A DNA stretch of 64,000 nucleotides from Flavobacteriaceae bacterium (GTDB taxonomy: Bacteria > Bacteroidota > Bacteroidia > Flavobacteriales > Flavobacteriaceae), in NCBI GenBank assembly GCA_009886625.1, contig QXZA01000011.1, positions 1-64,000 of the forward strand, in the 5' to 3' direction. The notes under the pieces were generated by a model. It was not told the DNA's origin, searched no databases, and worked only from the letters and a program-made list of their open reading frames with translations. The translations under genes and the position numbers were made by a program. Each line of letters starts with the position of its first letter. Positions within the stretch are counted from its first letter, which is position 1. Shown in pieces: positions 8,716-18,191 of the stretch.

Positions 8716-10245
8716 ATGGAAAAAAAGAAGTCTCTTGAATATGTAAAAACCCCTAATCCTGCTGTAATAAATTTACAGCAGGGTAAAATACCGCCTCAAG
8801 CTCTGGAGCTAGAAGAAGCGGTATTAGGAGCTATGTTGATTGATAAAAAAGGGGTAGATGAGGTGATTGATATCTTACAGCCCGACGCTTTTTATAAAAA
8901 ATCTCACCAACTTATCTTTGAAGCAATATATCAGTTGTTTCAGGATTCTCAGCCTATTGATCTCTTGACCGTTTCGTCTGAACTAAGAAAAAAGGGAAAA
9001 CTAGAAGCTGTAGGTGGAGAATTTTATCTAGTCCAATTATCACAGCGAGTTGCTTCTTCAGCGCATATTGAGTTCCATGCTCGAATCATTTTGCAGAAAT
9101 TTATTCAAAGAAGTTTGATTAAAATTTCAAGTGAAATTATTGAAAGTGCTTATAAAGAATCTACAGATGTATTTGATTTACTTGATGAAGCAGAATCCAA
9201 GCTATACGATGTTACTCAAGGAAACATAAAAAAATCTTCAGAGACTGCTCAGAATTTAGTTCTTGAGGCGAAAAAGAAAATTGAAGAAATTTCAAAGCGT
9301 GACGGACTTAGTGGGGTCAGTACTGGTTTTGAAAAATTAGACAAATTAACCTCAGGATGGCAGCCCAGTGATTTAATAATTATTGCAGCACGTCCTGGTA
9401 TGGGGAAAACTGCTTTGACATTGTCCATGGCACGAAATATTGCCGTTGGAAAACAAATACCTGTAGCTTTTTTCTCTTTGGAGATGTCTTCAGTACAATT
9501 AATCACACGTTTGATTTCCTCCGAAACTGGTTTGTCCTCTGAAAAACTAAGAACAGGTAAATTAGCAGATCATGAATGGCAGCAGTTAAATGTTAAGGTG
9601 ACTGATCTTGAAAAAGCACCCTTGTTTATAGATGATACTCCCTCACTTTCAATATTTGACTTAAGAGCAAAGGCACGAAGACTTTCTTCACAGTACGGAA
9701 TCAAGTTGATCGTTGTAGATTACTTGCAATTGATGACTGCAGGCGCAAGCTCAAAAACTGGAAACAGAGAGCAAGAAATCTCTACTATTTCAAGAAATTT
9801 AAAAGCCTTAGCCAAAGAATTGAATATTCCTGTAATTGCACTTTCTCAGCTTTCACGTGCTGTAGAAACCCGTGGAGGAACTAAAAGACCTATGCTTTCT
9901 GATCTCAGGGAATCTGGAGCTATTGAACAAGATGCAGATATCGTTTCCTTTATTTATCGACCAGAATATTACAATATTGACGAATGGGATGATGATGAAA
10001 GGACCCCCTCTGAAGGTCAGGCTGAATTCATTGTTGCAAAACACCGAAATGGAGGTCTTGATAACATCCGACTTAAATTTTTGGGTCATCTTGGGAAGTT
10101 TGAAGATTTAGATAGTTTCGATTCTCCTTTTGAATTTCAATCAAAAATGAATCCCAATGATGCTGCAATTGACCCTGCAAGTCTTCCAAGTCCAGATGCT
10201 GCCTTTGGTGATTTTGAGGAGGGAGATGACGATTCTCCGTTTTAG
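8716..10245 (+). CDS. dnaB: Replicative DNA helicase DnaB
   Basis: Hexameric helicase that unwinds the replication fork on the lagging-strand template. The 509-residue protein has an N-terminal collar domain (PPQALELEEAVLGAML, about residues 26-41), a linker helix, and a RecA-like C-terminal ATPase. The ATPase shows Walker A RPGMGKT (about residue 227), FSLEMS, Walker B LIVVDYLQLM and the arginine-finger region KHRNG. The acidic tail (EEGDDDSPF) resembles other Flavobacteriaceae DnaB. No intein is present. The 116-bp gap upstream holds only an imperfect box (TACTTTAG at 8704). It converges with the GNAT gene, 4 bp apart. Confidence 0.96.
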   Translation: MEKKKSLEYVKTPNPAVINLQQGKIPPQALELEEAVLGAMLIDKKGVDEVIDILQPDAFYKKSHQLIFEAIYQLFQDSQPIDLLTVSSELRKKGKLEAVGGEFYLVQLSQRVASSAHIEFHARIILQKFIQRSLIKISSEIIESAYKESTDVFDLLDEAESKLYDVTQGNIKKSSETAQNLVLEAKKKIEEISKRDGLSGVSTGFEKLDKLTSGWQPSDLIIIAARPGMGKTALTLSMARNIAVGKQIPVAFFSLEMSSVQLITRLISSETGLSSEKLRTGKLADHEWQQLNVKVTDLEKAPLFIDDTPSLSIFDLRAKARRLSSQYGIKLIVVDYLQLMTAGASSKTGNREQEISTISRNLKALAKELNIPVIALSQLSRAVETRGGTKRPMLSDLRESGAIEQDADIVSFIYRPEYYNIDEWDDDERTPSEGQAEFIVAKHRNGGLDNIRLKFLGHLGKFEDLDSFDSPFEFQSKMNPNDAAIDPASLPSPDAAFGDFEEGDDDSPF

Positions 10246-10249
10246 GAGG

Positions 10250-10768
10250 TTAAAAATCTAGCCGCATTAAAATATCAGTTTGTGCATCATCTCCCAACAT
10301 AAAAATATGTTGATCAAAAGCTTTAAGTCCCTTTTTTTTGTAGAAGTGGACTGCTTTATTATTGTGTTCCCAAACTCCCAGCCACATTTGATTGTATCCT
10401 TTTTCACGACCTAGGTGTAAAGCAGTGTTAAAAAGTTCACTTCCGAAACCCTTACCTTGGAATTCCCTTTTAATGTATATACGTTCTATTTCAAAGGCAG
10501 TATTTCCCAAAACAGTCTCGGTTTGGGCAGCATTAAAATTTAGTTTTAAATATCCGATGATTTGTTCGTGATGAAACGCAAAATAAAAGTATGAATCTGG
10601 ATTTGAAAGTTCTTTTTCAGTATTCTCCAAGGTCATGGTAGTTTCAAAATACCACTGCATATTTTTTGGAGTATTCTGAGAAGCAAATGTTTCGTCGAAT
10701 GTTTGAACTGCAAGTTCATGAAGCTCTATTGATTGCGATACTTCTATTTTTTTTAAACTAATCTGCAT
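10250..10768 (-). CDS. GNAT family N-acetyltransferase
   Basis: A 172-residue single-domain acetyltransferase. The acetyl-CoA motif A is seen as IERIYIKREFQGKGFGSELF (Q-x-x-G-x-G, about residues 94-113), followed by LGVWEHNNKAVHFYKKKGL (motif B). The substrate cannot be inferred; relatives acetylate amino groups of proteins, polyamines or antibiotics. It is last in the prfB-HAD-GNAT group, 10 bp after the HAD gene. Confidence 0.85.
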   Translation of the reverse strand: MQISLKKIEVSQSIELHELAVQTFDETFASQNTPKNMQWYFETTMTLENTEKELSNPDSYFYFAFHHEQIIGYLKLNFNAAQTETVLGNTAFEIERIYIKREFQGKGFGSELFNTALHLGREKGYNQMWLGVWEHNNKAVHFYKKKGLKAFDQHIFMLGDDAQTDILMRLDF

Positions 10769-10778
10769 GAAATATTTT

Positions 10779-11405
10779 TCAAACGCTTATACCATAAGAT
10801 TCTAGAGAATTGGCAAGCTGTTCAGGGCTTGTAAACTGAATTCCATTAATCCCTAAAGCTTCTGCACCCCTAATGTTTCTCAGATTATCATCGATAAAAA
10901 TTGCTGTTTTTGGGTCAATTTTAAAACGATCGAGAGTAATTTGATAAATATCATAAAAGGGCTTTCTTGTCTGTTCAGTTCCTGAGACAACAATCCCTTC
11001 AAACCAATGTAGAAAATCAAACTTTTTTAAGGCTATTGGAAAAGTTTCTGCACTCCAATTGGTTAAAGCAACAACGCTGTAGTTTGGATTATCGATAAGT
11101 TTTTTTAGAATTGCTACTGTACCTGATATAGAATCGCCTAACATTTCTTCCCATCTCCCATAGTACATTCGAATTAGATTTTCATGTTCTGGAAATTGCT
11201 TTACAAGATTCGCCGTTGCTTGGGCAAGGGGATAACCAGCGTCTTGGTTTTCATTCCAATGCATCGTACATATTTCATCAAAAAACCATTGCATTTTTTT
11301 TTGATCACCTTCAAATACATCTAAATATACATAGGCTGGATTCCAATCAATTAAGACACCACCTAAATCAAAAATTATCGTTTTTATAGTGCTAGTTGTT
11401 TTCAT
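10779..11405 (-). CDS. HAD-superfamily hydrolase (subfamily IA)
   Basis: A 208-residue phosphatase-like protein. Motif I is degenerate: it reads IFDLGGVLIDW, so the usual D-x-D is DLG. This variant is shared by the YihX and epoxide hydrolase N-domain branch. Motif II is VALTNWS, motif III is the lysine in RKPFYDIY, and motif IV is FIDDNLRNIRGA. Close relatives include sugar-phosphate phosphatases such as YihX. The substrate is unknown. Its ATG overlaps the prfB stop codon (ATGA), which indicates translational coupling. Confidence 0.85.
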   Translation of the reverse strand: MKTTSTIKTIIFDLGGVLIDWNPAYVYLDVFEGDQKKMQWFFDEICTMHWNENQDAGYPLAQATANLVKQFPEHENLIRMYYGRWEEMLGDSISGTVAILKKLIDNPNYSVVALTNWSAETFPIALKKFDFLHWFEGIVVSGTEQTRKPFYDIYQITLDRFKIDPKTAIFIDDNLRNIRGAEALGINGIQFTSPEQLANSLESYGISV

Positions 11406-12503
11406 TCGTTTTCATCTTTTTGTCCTACACTCATTAAATACGCTTTTAAAAAGGAATCTATTTGTCCATTCATAACGGCATCTACATCAGTCACTTCATG
11501 TTGTGATCTGACGTCTTTTACTAATTTGTAAGGATGCATTACATAATTTCGAATTTGTGATCCCCATTCAATTTTCTTTTTTGAAGCTTCTATTTCATCT
11601 CGTGCAGAAAGTTTCTTTTGTAATTCAATTTCATACAATTGGGAGCGTAATAATTGCATAGCTTTATTTTTATTTTCTAATTGGGAGCGAGTTTCTGAAT
11701 TTTCAATAATGATTCCCGTAGGGTGGTGTCTCAAGCGGACAGCTGTTTCTACTTTATTGACATTTTGTCCCCCAGCTCCACTAGCTCGCATGGTTTCCCA
11801 AGTATAGTCGGAAGGACTGACAACGATTTCTATACTATCATCAACTAAGGGATATACATAAACAGAAGCAAACGAAGTGTGTCGTTTGGCATTACTGTCA
11901 AAAGGAGAGATTCTCACCAAGCGATGTACTCCATTTTCACCTTTTAGCCAACCAAAAGCAAAATCACCCTCTAGCTCTAAAGTTACTGTTTTAATTCCAG
12001 CCACATCCCCAGCCTGGTGATTGAGTTCTTTGATTTTATAGCCTTGTTTTTCCCCCCACATGAGATACATACGCATAAGCATTTCTGCCCAGTCACAACT
12101 TTCTGTTCCCCCAGCACCTGCTGTTATTTGAAGCACAGCACTTAAGTCATCTCCTTCGTCAGACAGCATGTTCCTGAATTCTAAAGCCTCCAAACGTTCT
12201 AAGTTTGTTTCGTATTGATTTTTTACTTCCTCCGTGTCTGCATCTCCACTTTTTTCGAATTCCATCAAGACTTCAAGGTCTTCATTCCCTTGTTGAATCA
12301 ATTCATAATCAATAACCCATTTTTTAAGGGTTCTCAATTGTTTCATATGAGCTTCTGCTGCTTTGGCATCATTCCAAAAATCGGGGGCTAAGGTCTTCTC
12401 TTCTTGGTTTTTTATTTCTATTTCCTTGGCATCAATGTCAAAGATAGCGCCTCAAGGCGCTGATACGCTCCGTTAAGGACTTGAATTGTTCGTTAGAAAT
12501 CAT
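11402..12503 (-). CDS. prfB: Peptide chain release factor 2, with programmed +1 frameshift
   Basis: Terminates translation at UGA and UAA. The gene is read in two frames. Frame 0 runs from ATG 12503 for 21 codons to an in-frame TGA (12440..12438). A +1 shift after CTT then enters the long frame at GAC (12439), which runs to TGA at 11404..11402. The joined product is 366 residues, close to E. coli RF2 (365). RF2 marks are the SPF anticodon-mimic tripeptide (RISPFDSNA) and the GGQ loop (SGAGGQNVNK). A conventional call from the internal ATG at 12346 would lose the first 52 residues of domain 1. The HAD gene overlaps its stop by 4 nt. Confidence 0.95.
12437..12452 (-). other. prfB +1 frameshift site (CTT TGA C with upstream AGG)
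   Basis: The minus strand reads AGG CGC TAT CTT TGA C. CTT-TGA-C is identical to the E. coli RF2 recoding site, and the AGG two codons before CTT (after TTG) sits where E. coli has its internal Shine-Dalgarno (AGGGGG). Low RF2 would leave the UGA vacant and promote slippage of the CUU-decoding tRNA, giving autoregulation. Both flanking frames encode family-conserved RF2 sequence, which makes a sequencing error very unlikely. Confidence 0.93.
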
Positions 12504-12517
12504 AGTGTCTATTTCTA

Positions 12518-12525
12518 CAAAAATA
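12518..12525 (-). promoter_or_regulatory. -7 promoter box of prfB
   Basis: The minus strand reads TATTTTTG, an exact TAnnTTTG, 14 nt before the frame-0 ATG at 12503. It independently supports that start and the need for frameshifting. The rest of the 248-bp gap to the divergent ABC-F gene holds an imperfect box, TACTTTTA at 12727..12734, 17 nt before that gene. Confidence 0.55.
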
Positions 12526-12751
12526 AGGATAATGAGAGGATATCCCATTTGTAGTGTAACATGAATTTCAATTTATTCAATTCTAAAAGAGAATAAAATC
12601 TTCATATGATGATTCATTAGACCCATTATAATTTTCAACCAGTTAAATTGAAGTTCAAAAATAATCATAAACACTATGCTAATAATTGCATTCGCTCAAA
12701 TAAAAAAACACCCCATACTTTCCTTACTTTTATGCGAAATAAAAAATATAT

Positions 12752-14617
12752 ATGAATCTACTTTCTGTAGAAGGCATTTCGAAATCCTATGGCGAACGGA
12801 CAATTTTTGAACCCCTTTCCTTTGGAGTAAGTATTGGGCAAAAAATTGCATTGATTGCTAAAAATGGGAGTGGGAAAACCACTTTACTTAAAATCATTGC
12901 CCAGCAGGTCAATCCCGACCAAGGGGAGGTGAATTACAGAAAGGGAACCCTTATTTCGTATTTAGAACAAGAACCTTCCTTGGATTCAAGTTTATCTGTG
13001 GAGGAAACTATTTTGGGTTCAGGAAATAAAACCCTTCAGGTGATAGAGCAGTACGAAAAAGCTTTATTGAACCCAGAAAATGCAGATGCTTATCAAAAAG
13101 CATTTGAAGCAATGGACCAGCATGAAGCTTGGGACTTTGAAACCCAGTATAAGCAGATGTTAAGCAAGTTAAAACTAGGAGATTTGACATTAAAGGTAGC
13201 TTCTTTATCGGGGGGGCAAAAAAAGCGTTTGGCTTTATGCACAGCCTTATTAGAAAAACCAGACCTTCTCATTTTAGATGAACCTACTAACCATCTTGAC
13301 ATGGAAATGATAGAATGGTTGGAAGCCTATTTTATGAAAGAAAAGCTAACCCTTCTCATGGTGACTCACGATCGTTACTTTTTGGAGCGCGTCTGTAATG
13401 AAATTATAGAATTGGATGAAGGGGACCTGTATTGTTACAAAGGAAGTTATTCGTACTATCTTGAAAAAAGAGCGATTCGTATTGCTCATGAAGAAACAGT
13501 TGCGCATAAAACAAAGCGGCATTTTGTAAAAGAGCTTGAGTGGATGCGACGTCAACCCAAAGCCAGAACGACAAAATCAAAATCACGTATTGATGATTTT
13601 AAAATCATAAAAGAAAAAACACAGCAGAGACGAAACGATCATGAAGTACAGTTGGAAATCAACATGGAGCGTTTGGGTTCCAAAATGATAGAAATGCACA
13701 AGGTGTCTAAAGCATTCAAAGACACCGTTATTTTAGATCAATTTGACTATAATTTTCAACGTAATGATCGTATCGGAATCATCGGAAAGAACGGTACTGG
13801 AAAATCTACTTTGTTAAATTTGTTAACAAACAGCATTCAACCCGATACTGGAAAAATCATTCGAGGAGAAACCTTAAAATTTGGATATTATACCCAAGGA
13901 GGAATCAAAATTAAAGAAGGTCAAAAAGTAATAGAAGTTATTCAGGAGTTTGGTGAATATATTCCTCTAAAAAAAGGTAAAAAAATCTCAGCCCAACAGT
14001 TACTCGAGCGTTTTCTGTTTGATCGAAAAAAACAATACGATTTTGTGGAGAAGCTGAGTGGGGGAGAGCGGAAGCGTCTTTATTTATGTACCGTATTAAT
14101 TCAAAATCCAAATTTTCTGATTCTTGATGAACCTACCAATGATCTAGACATCATTACTCTCAATGTATTAGAGAGTTTTTTATTGGATTTCCCTGGTTGT
14201 TTGCTGGTGGTTTCTCACGATCGTTATTTTATGGATAAAATTGTAGACCATCTTTTTGTTTTAAAAGGGCAAGGCCAAATCGAAGACTTTCCTGGAAATT
14301 ATTCCGATTATAGAGCATATGAGGGAGAAAATCAGTCGCAAAATAATACTACTGAAAAGAAGGTGAAAAAGGAATGGAAGAAAGAGACAAATTCACAAAA
14401 GGGACTTTCCTATCAAGATCAGCAAACCTTTAAGAAGTTAGAAAAAACCATAAAAAAATTAGAAGAAGAAAAGGAACTTCTTCAAAACCGTTTTGTAAAC
14501 GAAGCCTTAACTCCAGTGGAAATCAAAGCCTTGTCGATTACTTTAGGTGAATTAGAAGCAGATTTGGAACAAAAATCTGATCAGTGGCTTAGGTTTTCTA
14601 TGTTGATGGAAGAATGA
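12752..14617 (+). CDS. ABC-F family ATPase (Uup-like)
   Basis: A 621-residue soluble twin ABC protein with no membrane domain. The first cassette has Walker A AKNGSGKTT, signature LSGGQKKRL and Walker B LLILDEPTNHLD. The second has GKNGTGKST, LSGGERKRL and FLILDEPTNDLD. The linker between them is rich in Arg/Lys, as in the P-site interaction motif of ribosome-binding ABC-F proteins. The C-terminal ~80 residues form a charged coiled coil, which places it nearest Uup. Its role is probably ribosome-associated translation quality control. Antibiotic resistance cannot be claimed from sequence. Confidence 0.9.
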   Translation: MNLLSVEGISKSYGERTIFEPLSFGVSIGQKIALIAKNGSGKTTLLKIIAQQVNPDQGEVNYRKGTLISYLEQEPSLDSSLSVEETILGSGNKTLQVIEQYEKALLNPENADAYQKAFEAMDQHEAWDFETQYKQMLSKLKLGDLTLKVASLSGGQKKRLALCTALLEKPDLLILDEPTNHLDMEMIEWLEAYFMKEKLTLLMVTHDRYFLERVCNEIIELDEGDLYCYKGSYSYYLEKRAIRIAHEETVAHKTKRHFVKELEWMRRQPKARTTKSKSRIDDFKIIKEKTQQRRNDHEVQLEINMERLGSKMIEMHKVSKAFKDTVILDQFDYNFQRNDRIGIIGKNGTGKSTLLNLLTNSIQPDTGKIIRGETLKFGYYTQGGIKIKEGQKVIEVIQEFGEYIPLKKGKKISAQQLLERFLFDRKKQYDFVEKLSGGERKRLYLCTVLIQNPNFLILDEPTNDLDIITLNVLESFLLDFPGCLLVVSHDRYFMDKIVDHLFVLKGQGQIEDFPGNYSDYRAYEGENQSQNNTTEKKVKKEWKKETNSQKGLSYQDQQTFKKLEKTIKKLEEEKELLQNRFVNEALTPVEIKALSITLGELEADLEQKSDQWLRFSMLMEE

Positions 14618-14712
14618 GTTGTTTTATCAATTTTACTGGTTAATAAAAAAACAGCATCCTCTAAATTCCATTCACTTGTTTTTAGTAGTTTTAAATTCAC
14701 AAAACTAGAACC

Positions 14713-17151
14713 ATGATGCATCGGACTGCTTATTTCTTACTCGTTGTATTTTTATTGACCATAAGGCTAAATGCTCAAAATAGAGCCAATAAAAACAAAC
14801 CACAAGACACCCCCTCACTTTTAGATAAAACACAGGCTTATACTGGTTTTTTTGATTTTAATTACCATCCAGAAAAGGATGCCATTTACATGACTGTCAA
14901 GAAGCTAGACGAACAGTTTTTATATGTAAACAGTTTGAGCCAAGGGATTGGAAGTAATGATATTGGTTTGGATCGTGGACAACTTGGAAATGAACGTGTT
15001 GTGTATTTTTCCAAAGCAGGAAATAAGTTATTGTTGGTACAACCTAATCTTCGCTATCGCTCAACTTCAGAGAATCCTCTAGAACAGCGATCAATCAAAG
15101 AAGCATTTGCTAAATCGGTCTTATTTGGTTTTCCAATTGAAGAGACTAAAGACGGAAATTATATCATCAATCTAACTCCTTTCCTACTTCAAGATGCCCA
15201 TGGAGTATCTCAACGCTTAAAACGCAGAAATCAAGGGAGTTTTCGTGTAGATCAAAGTAGATCTGCAATATCTTTAGAACGTACCAAAGCCTTTCCATTC
15301 AATGTAGAATTTGATATGTTATTAACATTTAAAGGTATTGCAGAGGGAAGTTTGTTACGCTCAGTTACTCCAACACCCAATGCGGTTACTGTGCACCAGC
15401 ATCATTCTTTTGTTGCCCTGCCAGATGCAGCCTATACCCCTAGAGATTTTGATCCACGTTCAGGGGTGAATGCAATGAATTTTTATGATTATTCTACTCC
15501 AGTGAGTAGTGCTACTCAAAAACAATACATCTACCGCCATCGACTGGAAAAGAAAGATCCTACTGCTGACATAAGCGAAGCTGTGGAACCTATAATTTAT
15601 TATTTAGATAACGGAACGCCTGAGCCTGTTCGTTCTGCTCTTTTAGAAGGAGGGAGTTGGTGGAATCAAGCCTTTGAAAGCATTGGGTATAAGGATGCGT
15701 TCCAAGTTAAAATACTACCCGATGATGCAGATCCGTTAGATGTTCGTTATAATGTAATTCAATGGGTGCATCGCTCCACCCGAGGTTGGAGTTATGGCGC
15801 AAGTGTCGCAGATCCAAGAACAGGTGAAATTATAAAAGGTCATGTGAGTTTGGGTAGTCTTAGGATTCGTCAGGATTTCATGATAGCATTGGGCCTTACA
15901 GAAGCTCCTTTTGATCCTAATAACAACAAAGAACAAGCCGCTCTTAATTTAGCTTTAGCACGAATTCGGCAGTTGTCTGCACACGAGATTGGACATACCT
16001 TAGGTTTTGCACATAATTTTGCTGCTAGTTCTAATGCCAGAACTTCTGTAATGGATTATCCACATCCCAACCTTGAACTGGAGGCAGGCAAAATTGTATT
16101 TGATAACGCTTACGAGGTGGGAATTGGATCTTGGGATAAAGTTAGCGTAGGCTATGCTTATATTGATTTTCCAGAGGGTACAGATGAAAAAGCGGCACTC
16201 AACAACCTCCTTGAGCAAAGTGTGAGTGAAGGGCATCGTTTTATTAGCGATAGAGATGCTCGTCCTGTTGGTGGTGCACATCCAAAGGCTCATTTGTGGG
16301 ATAATGGATCTTTGGCCACTACAGAGCTAGCCAATTTAATGCAGATTCGATCAAAAGCACTTAATCATCTCAATTTAAATCATCTTCGTGAAGGGGAACC
16401 TTACAGCGCATTGGAAGATCGTTTTGTTCCTATGTACCTCTTACACCGCTATCAGGTGGAGGCTGTAGTGAAACTTATCGGTGGTGTAGATTATGATTAT
16501 GCAGTAAAAGGCCCTCAAAAATATAAAACTACAACCGTTGATGCTACCAGCCAACGCAATGCTTTGTTAGCATATCTGAATGTATTGAGTCCTAAGGCGT
16601 TAAAAATTCCCGATCATCTTTATCCATTATTGCACCCTCGTTCTTTCTCAAATCCGAGAGATCGTGAAAATTTCCTTTCTCAAACAGGAGTCAGTTTTGA
16701 TTATTTGGGAATTGCAAACAGTTTGAGTGATGCCTTGATCGGTATGCTATTGCATCCTGAACGAGCGAATAGGCTGGTGATGCAATATGGCTTTGATACG
16801 AATCAGCTTTCTCTTAAAGAGACGATTAATTCTTTAATTAAAAATCATTTTAAAATTTCTCCTAGAGATCCCCATGAAAGTCAATTAAATGAAATCGTCA
16901 AAGCAAACATAATGAGTCATTTGATGGATTTAGGACAAAACAGCTTGTCCAGTAGCATCACTAAAGCAGTGGTCTATGACCAGATTGTTGCATTGGATCA
17001 ATGGTTAGCAGGTCAAAGGGCGGTAAATTTCAATCAATATTACCGTAATGAAATTCAAAAATACTTTGAAAATCCTAACGATTTTAAACCAACTTCTTCA
17101 AGGAGGCTTCCTGATGGTTCTCCCATAGGTATGTTTTCATGTGACTATTAA
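14713..17151 (+). CDS. Secreted zinc-dependent metalloprotease (DUF5117/DUF4953 type)
   Basis: An 812-residue protein with a cleavable signal peptide ending near LRLNAQ. The catalytic zinc motif HEIGHTLGFAH (HExxHxxGxxH) is at about residues 424-434, as in metzincins. The N-terminal ~200 residues look like the DUF5118/DUF5117 modules found before this domain in Bacteroidota. A short C-terminal segment lies after the helical region. No T9SS C-terminal sorting domain is evident, so it probably stays periplasmic or surface-associated by other means. The substrate is unknown. The 95-bp upstream gap contains a near -7 box, TAGTTTTA. Confidence 0.82.
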   Translation: MMHRTAYFLLVVFLLTIRLNAQNRANKNKPQDTPSLLDKTQAYTGFFDFNYHPEKDAIYMTVKKLDEQFLYVNSLSQGIGSNDIGLDRGQLGNERVVYFSKAGNKLLLVQPNLRYRSTSENPLEQRSIKEAFAKSVLFGFPIEETKDGNYIINLTPFLLQDAHGVSQRLKRRNQGSFRVDQSRSAISLERTKAFPFNVEFDMLLTFKGIAEGSLLRSVTPTPNAVTVHQHHSFVALPDAAYTPRDFDPRSGVNAMNFYDYSTPVSSATQKQYIYRHRLEKKDPTADISEAVEPIIYYLDNGTPEPVRSALLEGGSWWNQAFESIGYKDAFQVKILPDDADPLDVRYNVIQWVHRSTRGWSYGASVADPRTGEIIKGHVSLGSLRIRQDFMIALGLTEAPFDPNNNKEQAALNLALARIRQLSAHEIGHTLGFAHNFAASSNARTSVMDYPHPNLELEAGKIVFDNAYEVGIGSWDKVSVGYAYIDFPEGTDEKAALNNLLEQSVSEGHRFISDRDARPVGGAHPKAHLWDNGSLATTELANLMQIRSKALNHLNLNHLREGEPYSALEDRFVPMYLLHRYQVEAVVKLIGGVDYDYAVKGPQKYKTTTVDATSQRNALLAYLNVLSPKALKIPDHLYPLLHPRSFSNPRDRENFLSQTGVSFDYLGIANSLSDALIGMLLHPERANRLVMQYGFDTNQLSLKETINSLIKNHFKISPRDPHESQLNEIVKANIMSHLMDLGQNSLSSSITKAVVYDQIVALDQWLAGQRAVNFNQYYRNEIQKYFENPNDFKPTSSRRLPDGSPIGMFSCDY

Positions 17152-17167
17152 TTTCAATTTAAGGCGA

Positions 17168-18190
17168 ATGAAAGTAAATTTGATTAGTGATACGGTTACC
17201 AAGCCCTCTGAAGGGATGTTAGAGGCCATGTTTGCTGCTCAAGTGGGGGATGATGTATTTAAAGAAGATGAATCGATCAATACTCTTGAGACTGATTTGG
17301 CTAAACTCTTTGGTGTGGAAGCGGCATTGTTTTTTCCATCAGGTACAATGGCGAATCAAACAGCTATTAAACTACACACCCAACCCGGAGAACAATTAAT
17401 CTGCGATCATTATTCGCATGTTTACAATTATGAAGGGGGAGGGGTGAGTTTTAATTCTGGAGTTTCTTGTAAGTTGATTGTGGGAGATCGAGGAAGAATT
17501 TCAGCGACTCAAATAGAAGCCTGTATCAATCCACCAGATTTTTACCACAGCCCAAAGACAAGTCTGGTTTGTTTGGAAAACACCACTAATAAAGGGGGAG
17601 GAGCAGTTTATGATTTTAACGATATGATTGCAATTCGCGCCTTATGTGAAACGCACAACTTAGCCCTTCATTTAGATGGAGCACGATTATGGAATGCTTT
17701 AGAAGTCACTAATGAAGCACCAGCAGCGTATGGAAAAATTTTTGACACCATTTCTGTATGTTTGAGTAAAGGCCTGGGTTGTCCGGTAGGTTCAGTGCTT
17801 TTGGGCTCAAAAGCGATGATTGATCAGGCCATACGCATACGAAAGGTTTTTGGTGGGGGAATGCGACAATCGGGCTATCTTGCTGCTGCTGGTTCTTATG
17901 CTCTAAAAAACCACAGAAAAGATCTTAGAGAAGACCATAGGAAGGCGAAAGAGATTGAAACCGTATTGTCTACTTGTACTTTTGTGGATAAGGTTCAGCC
18001 TGTATCAACTAATATTATTATATTTTCTTTAATTTCAACATTCTCAGAATTGGATTTTATCTCAAAAATGAGAAAACAGAGCATAGACTTAATTGCTCTT
18101 GGAAAAGGAAAACTCCGAATGGTTACCCATCGTGATTATACTCGAAAACAGCACGATCATGTGTTAACAACTTTAACAAAAATGAATTGA
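17168..18190 (+). CDS. Low-specificity L-threonine aldolase
   Basis: A PLP enzyme that cleaves threonine or allo-threonine to glycine and acetaldehyde. The 340-residue fold-type I protein shows LISDTVTKPS at the N-terminus, FFPSGTMANQ, LENTTNKGGG, LHLDGARLWNA with the PLP-binding aspartate, and the Schiff-base lysine in CLSKGLGCPVGS. The open frame reaches back to 17141 inside the metalloprotease gene, but the ATG at 17168 begins where family members start. It sits 16 bp after the metalloprotease gene and 1 bp before the oligopeptidase gene. Confidence 0.9.
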   Translation: MKVNLISDTVTKPSEGMLEAMFAAQVGDDVFKEDESINTLETDLAKLFGVEAALFFPSGTMANQTAIKLHTQPGEQLICDHYSHVYNYEGGGVSFNSGVSCKLIVGDRGRISATQIEACINPPDFYHSPKTSLVCLENTTNKGGGAVYDFNDMIAIRALCETHNLALHLDGARLWNALEVTNEAPAAYGKIFDTISVCLSKGLGCPVGSVLLGSKAMIDQAIRIRKVFGGGMRQSGYLAAAGSYALKNHRKDLREDHRKAKEIETVLSTCTFVDKVQPVSTNIIIFSLISTFSELDFISKMRKQSIDLIALGKGKLRMVTHRDYTRKQHDHVLTTLTKMN

Positions 18191-18191
18191 T

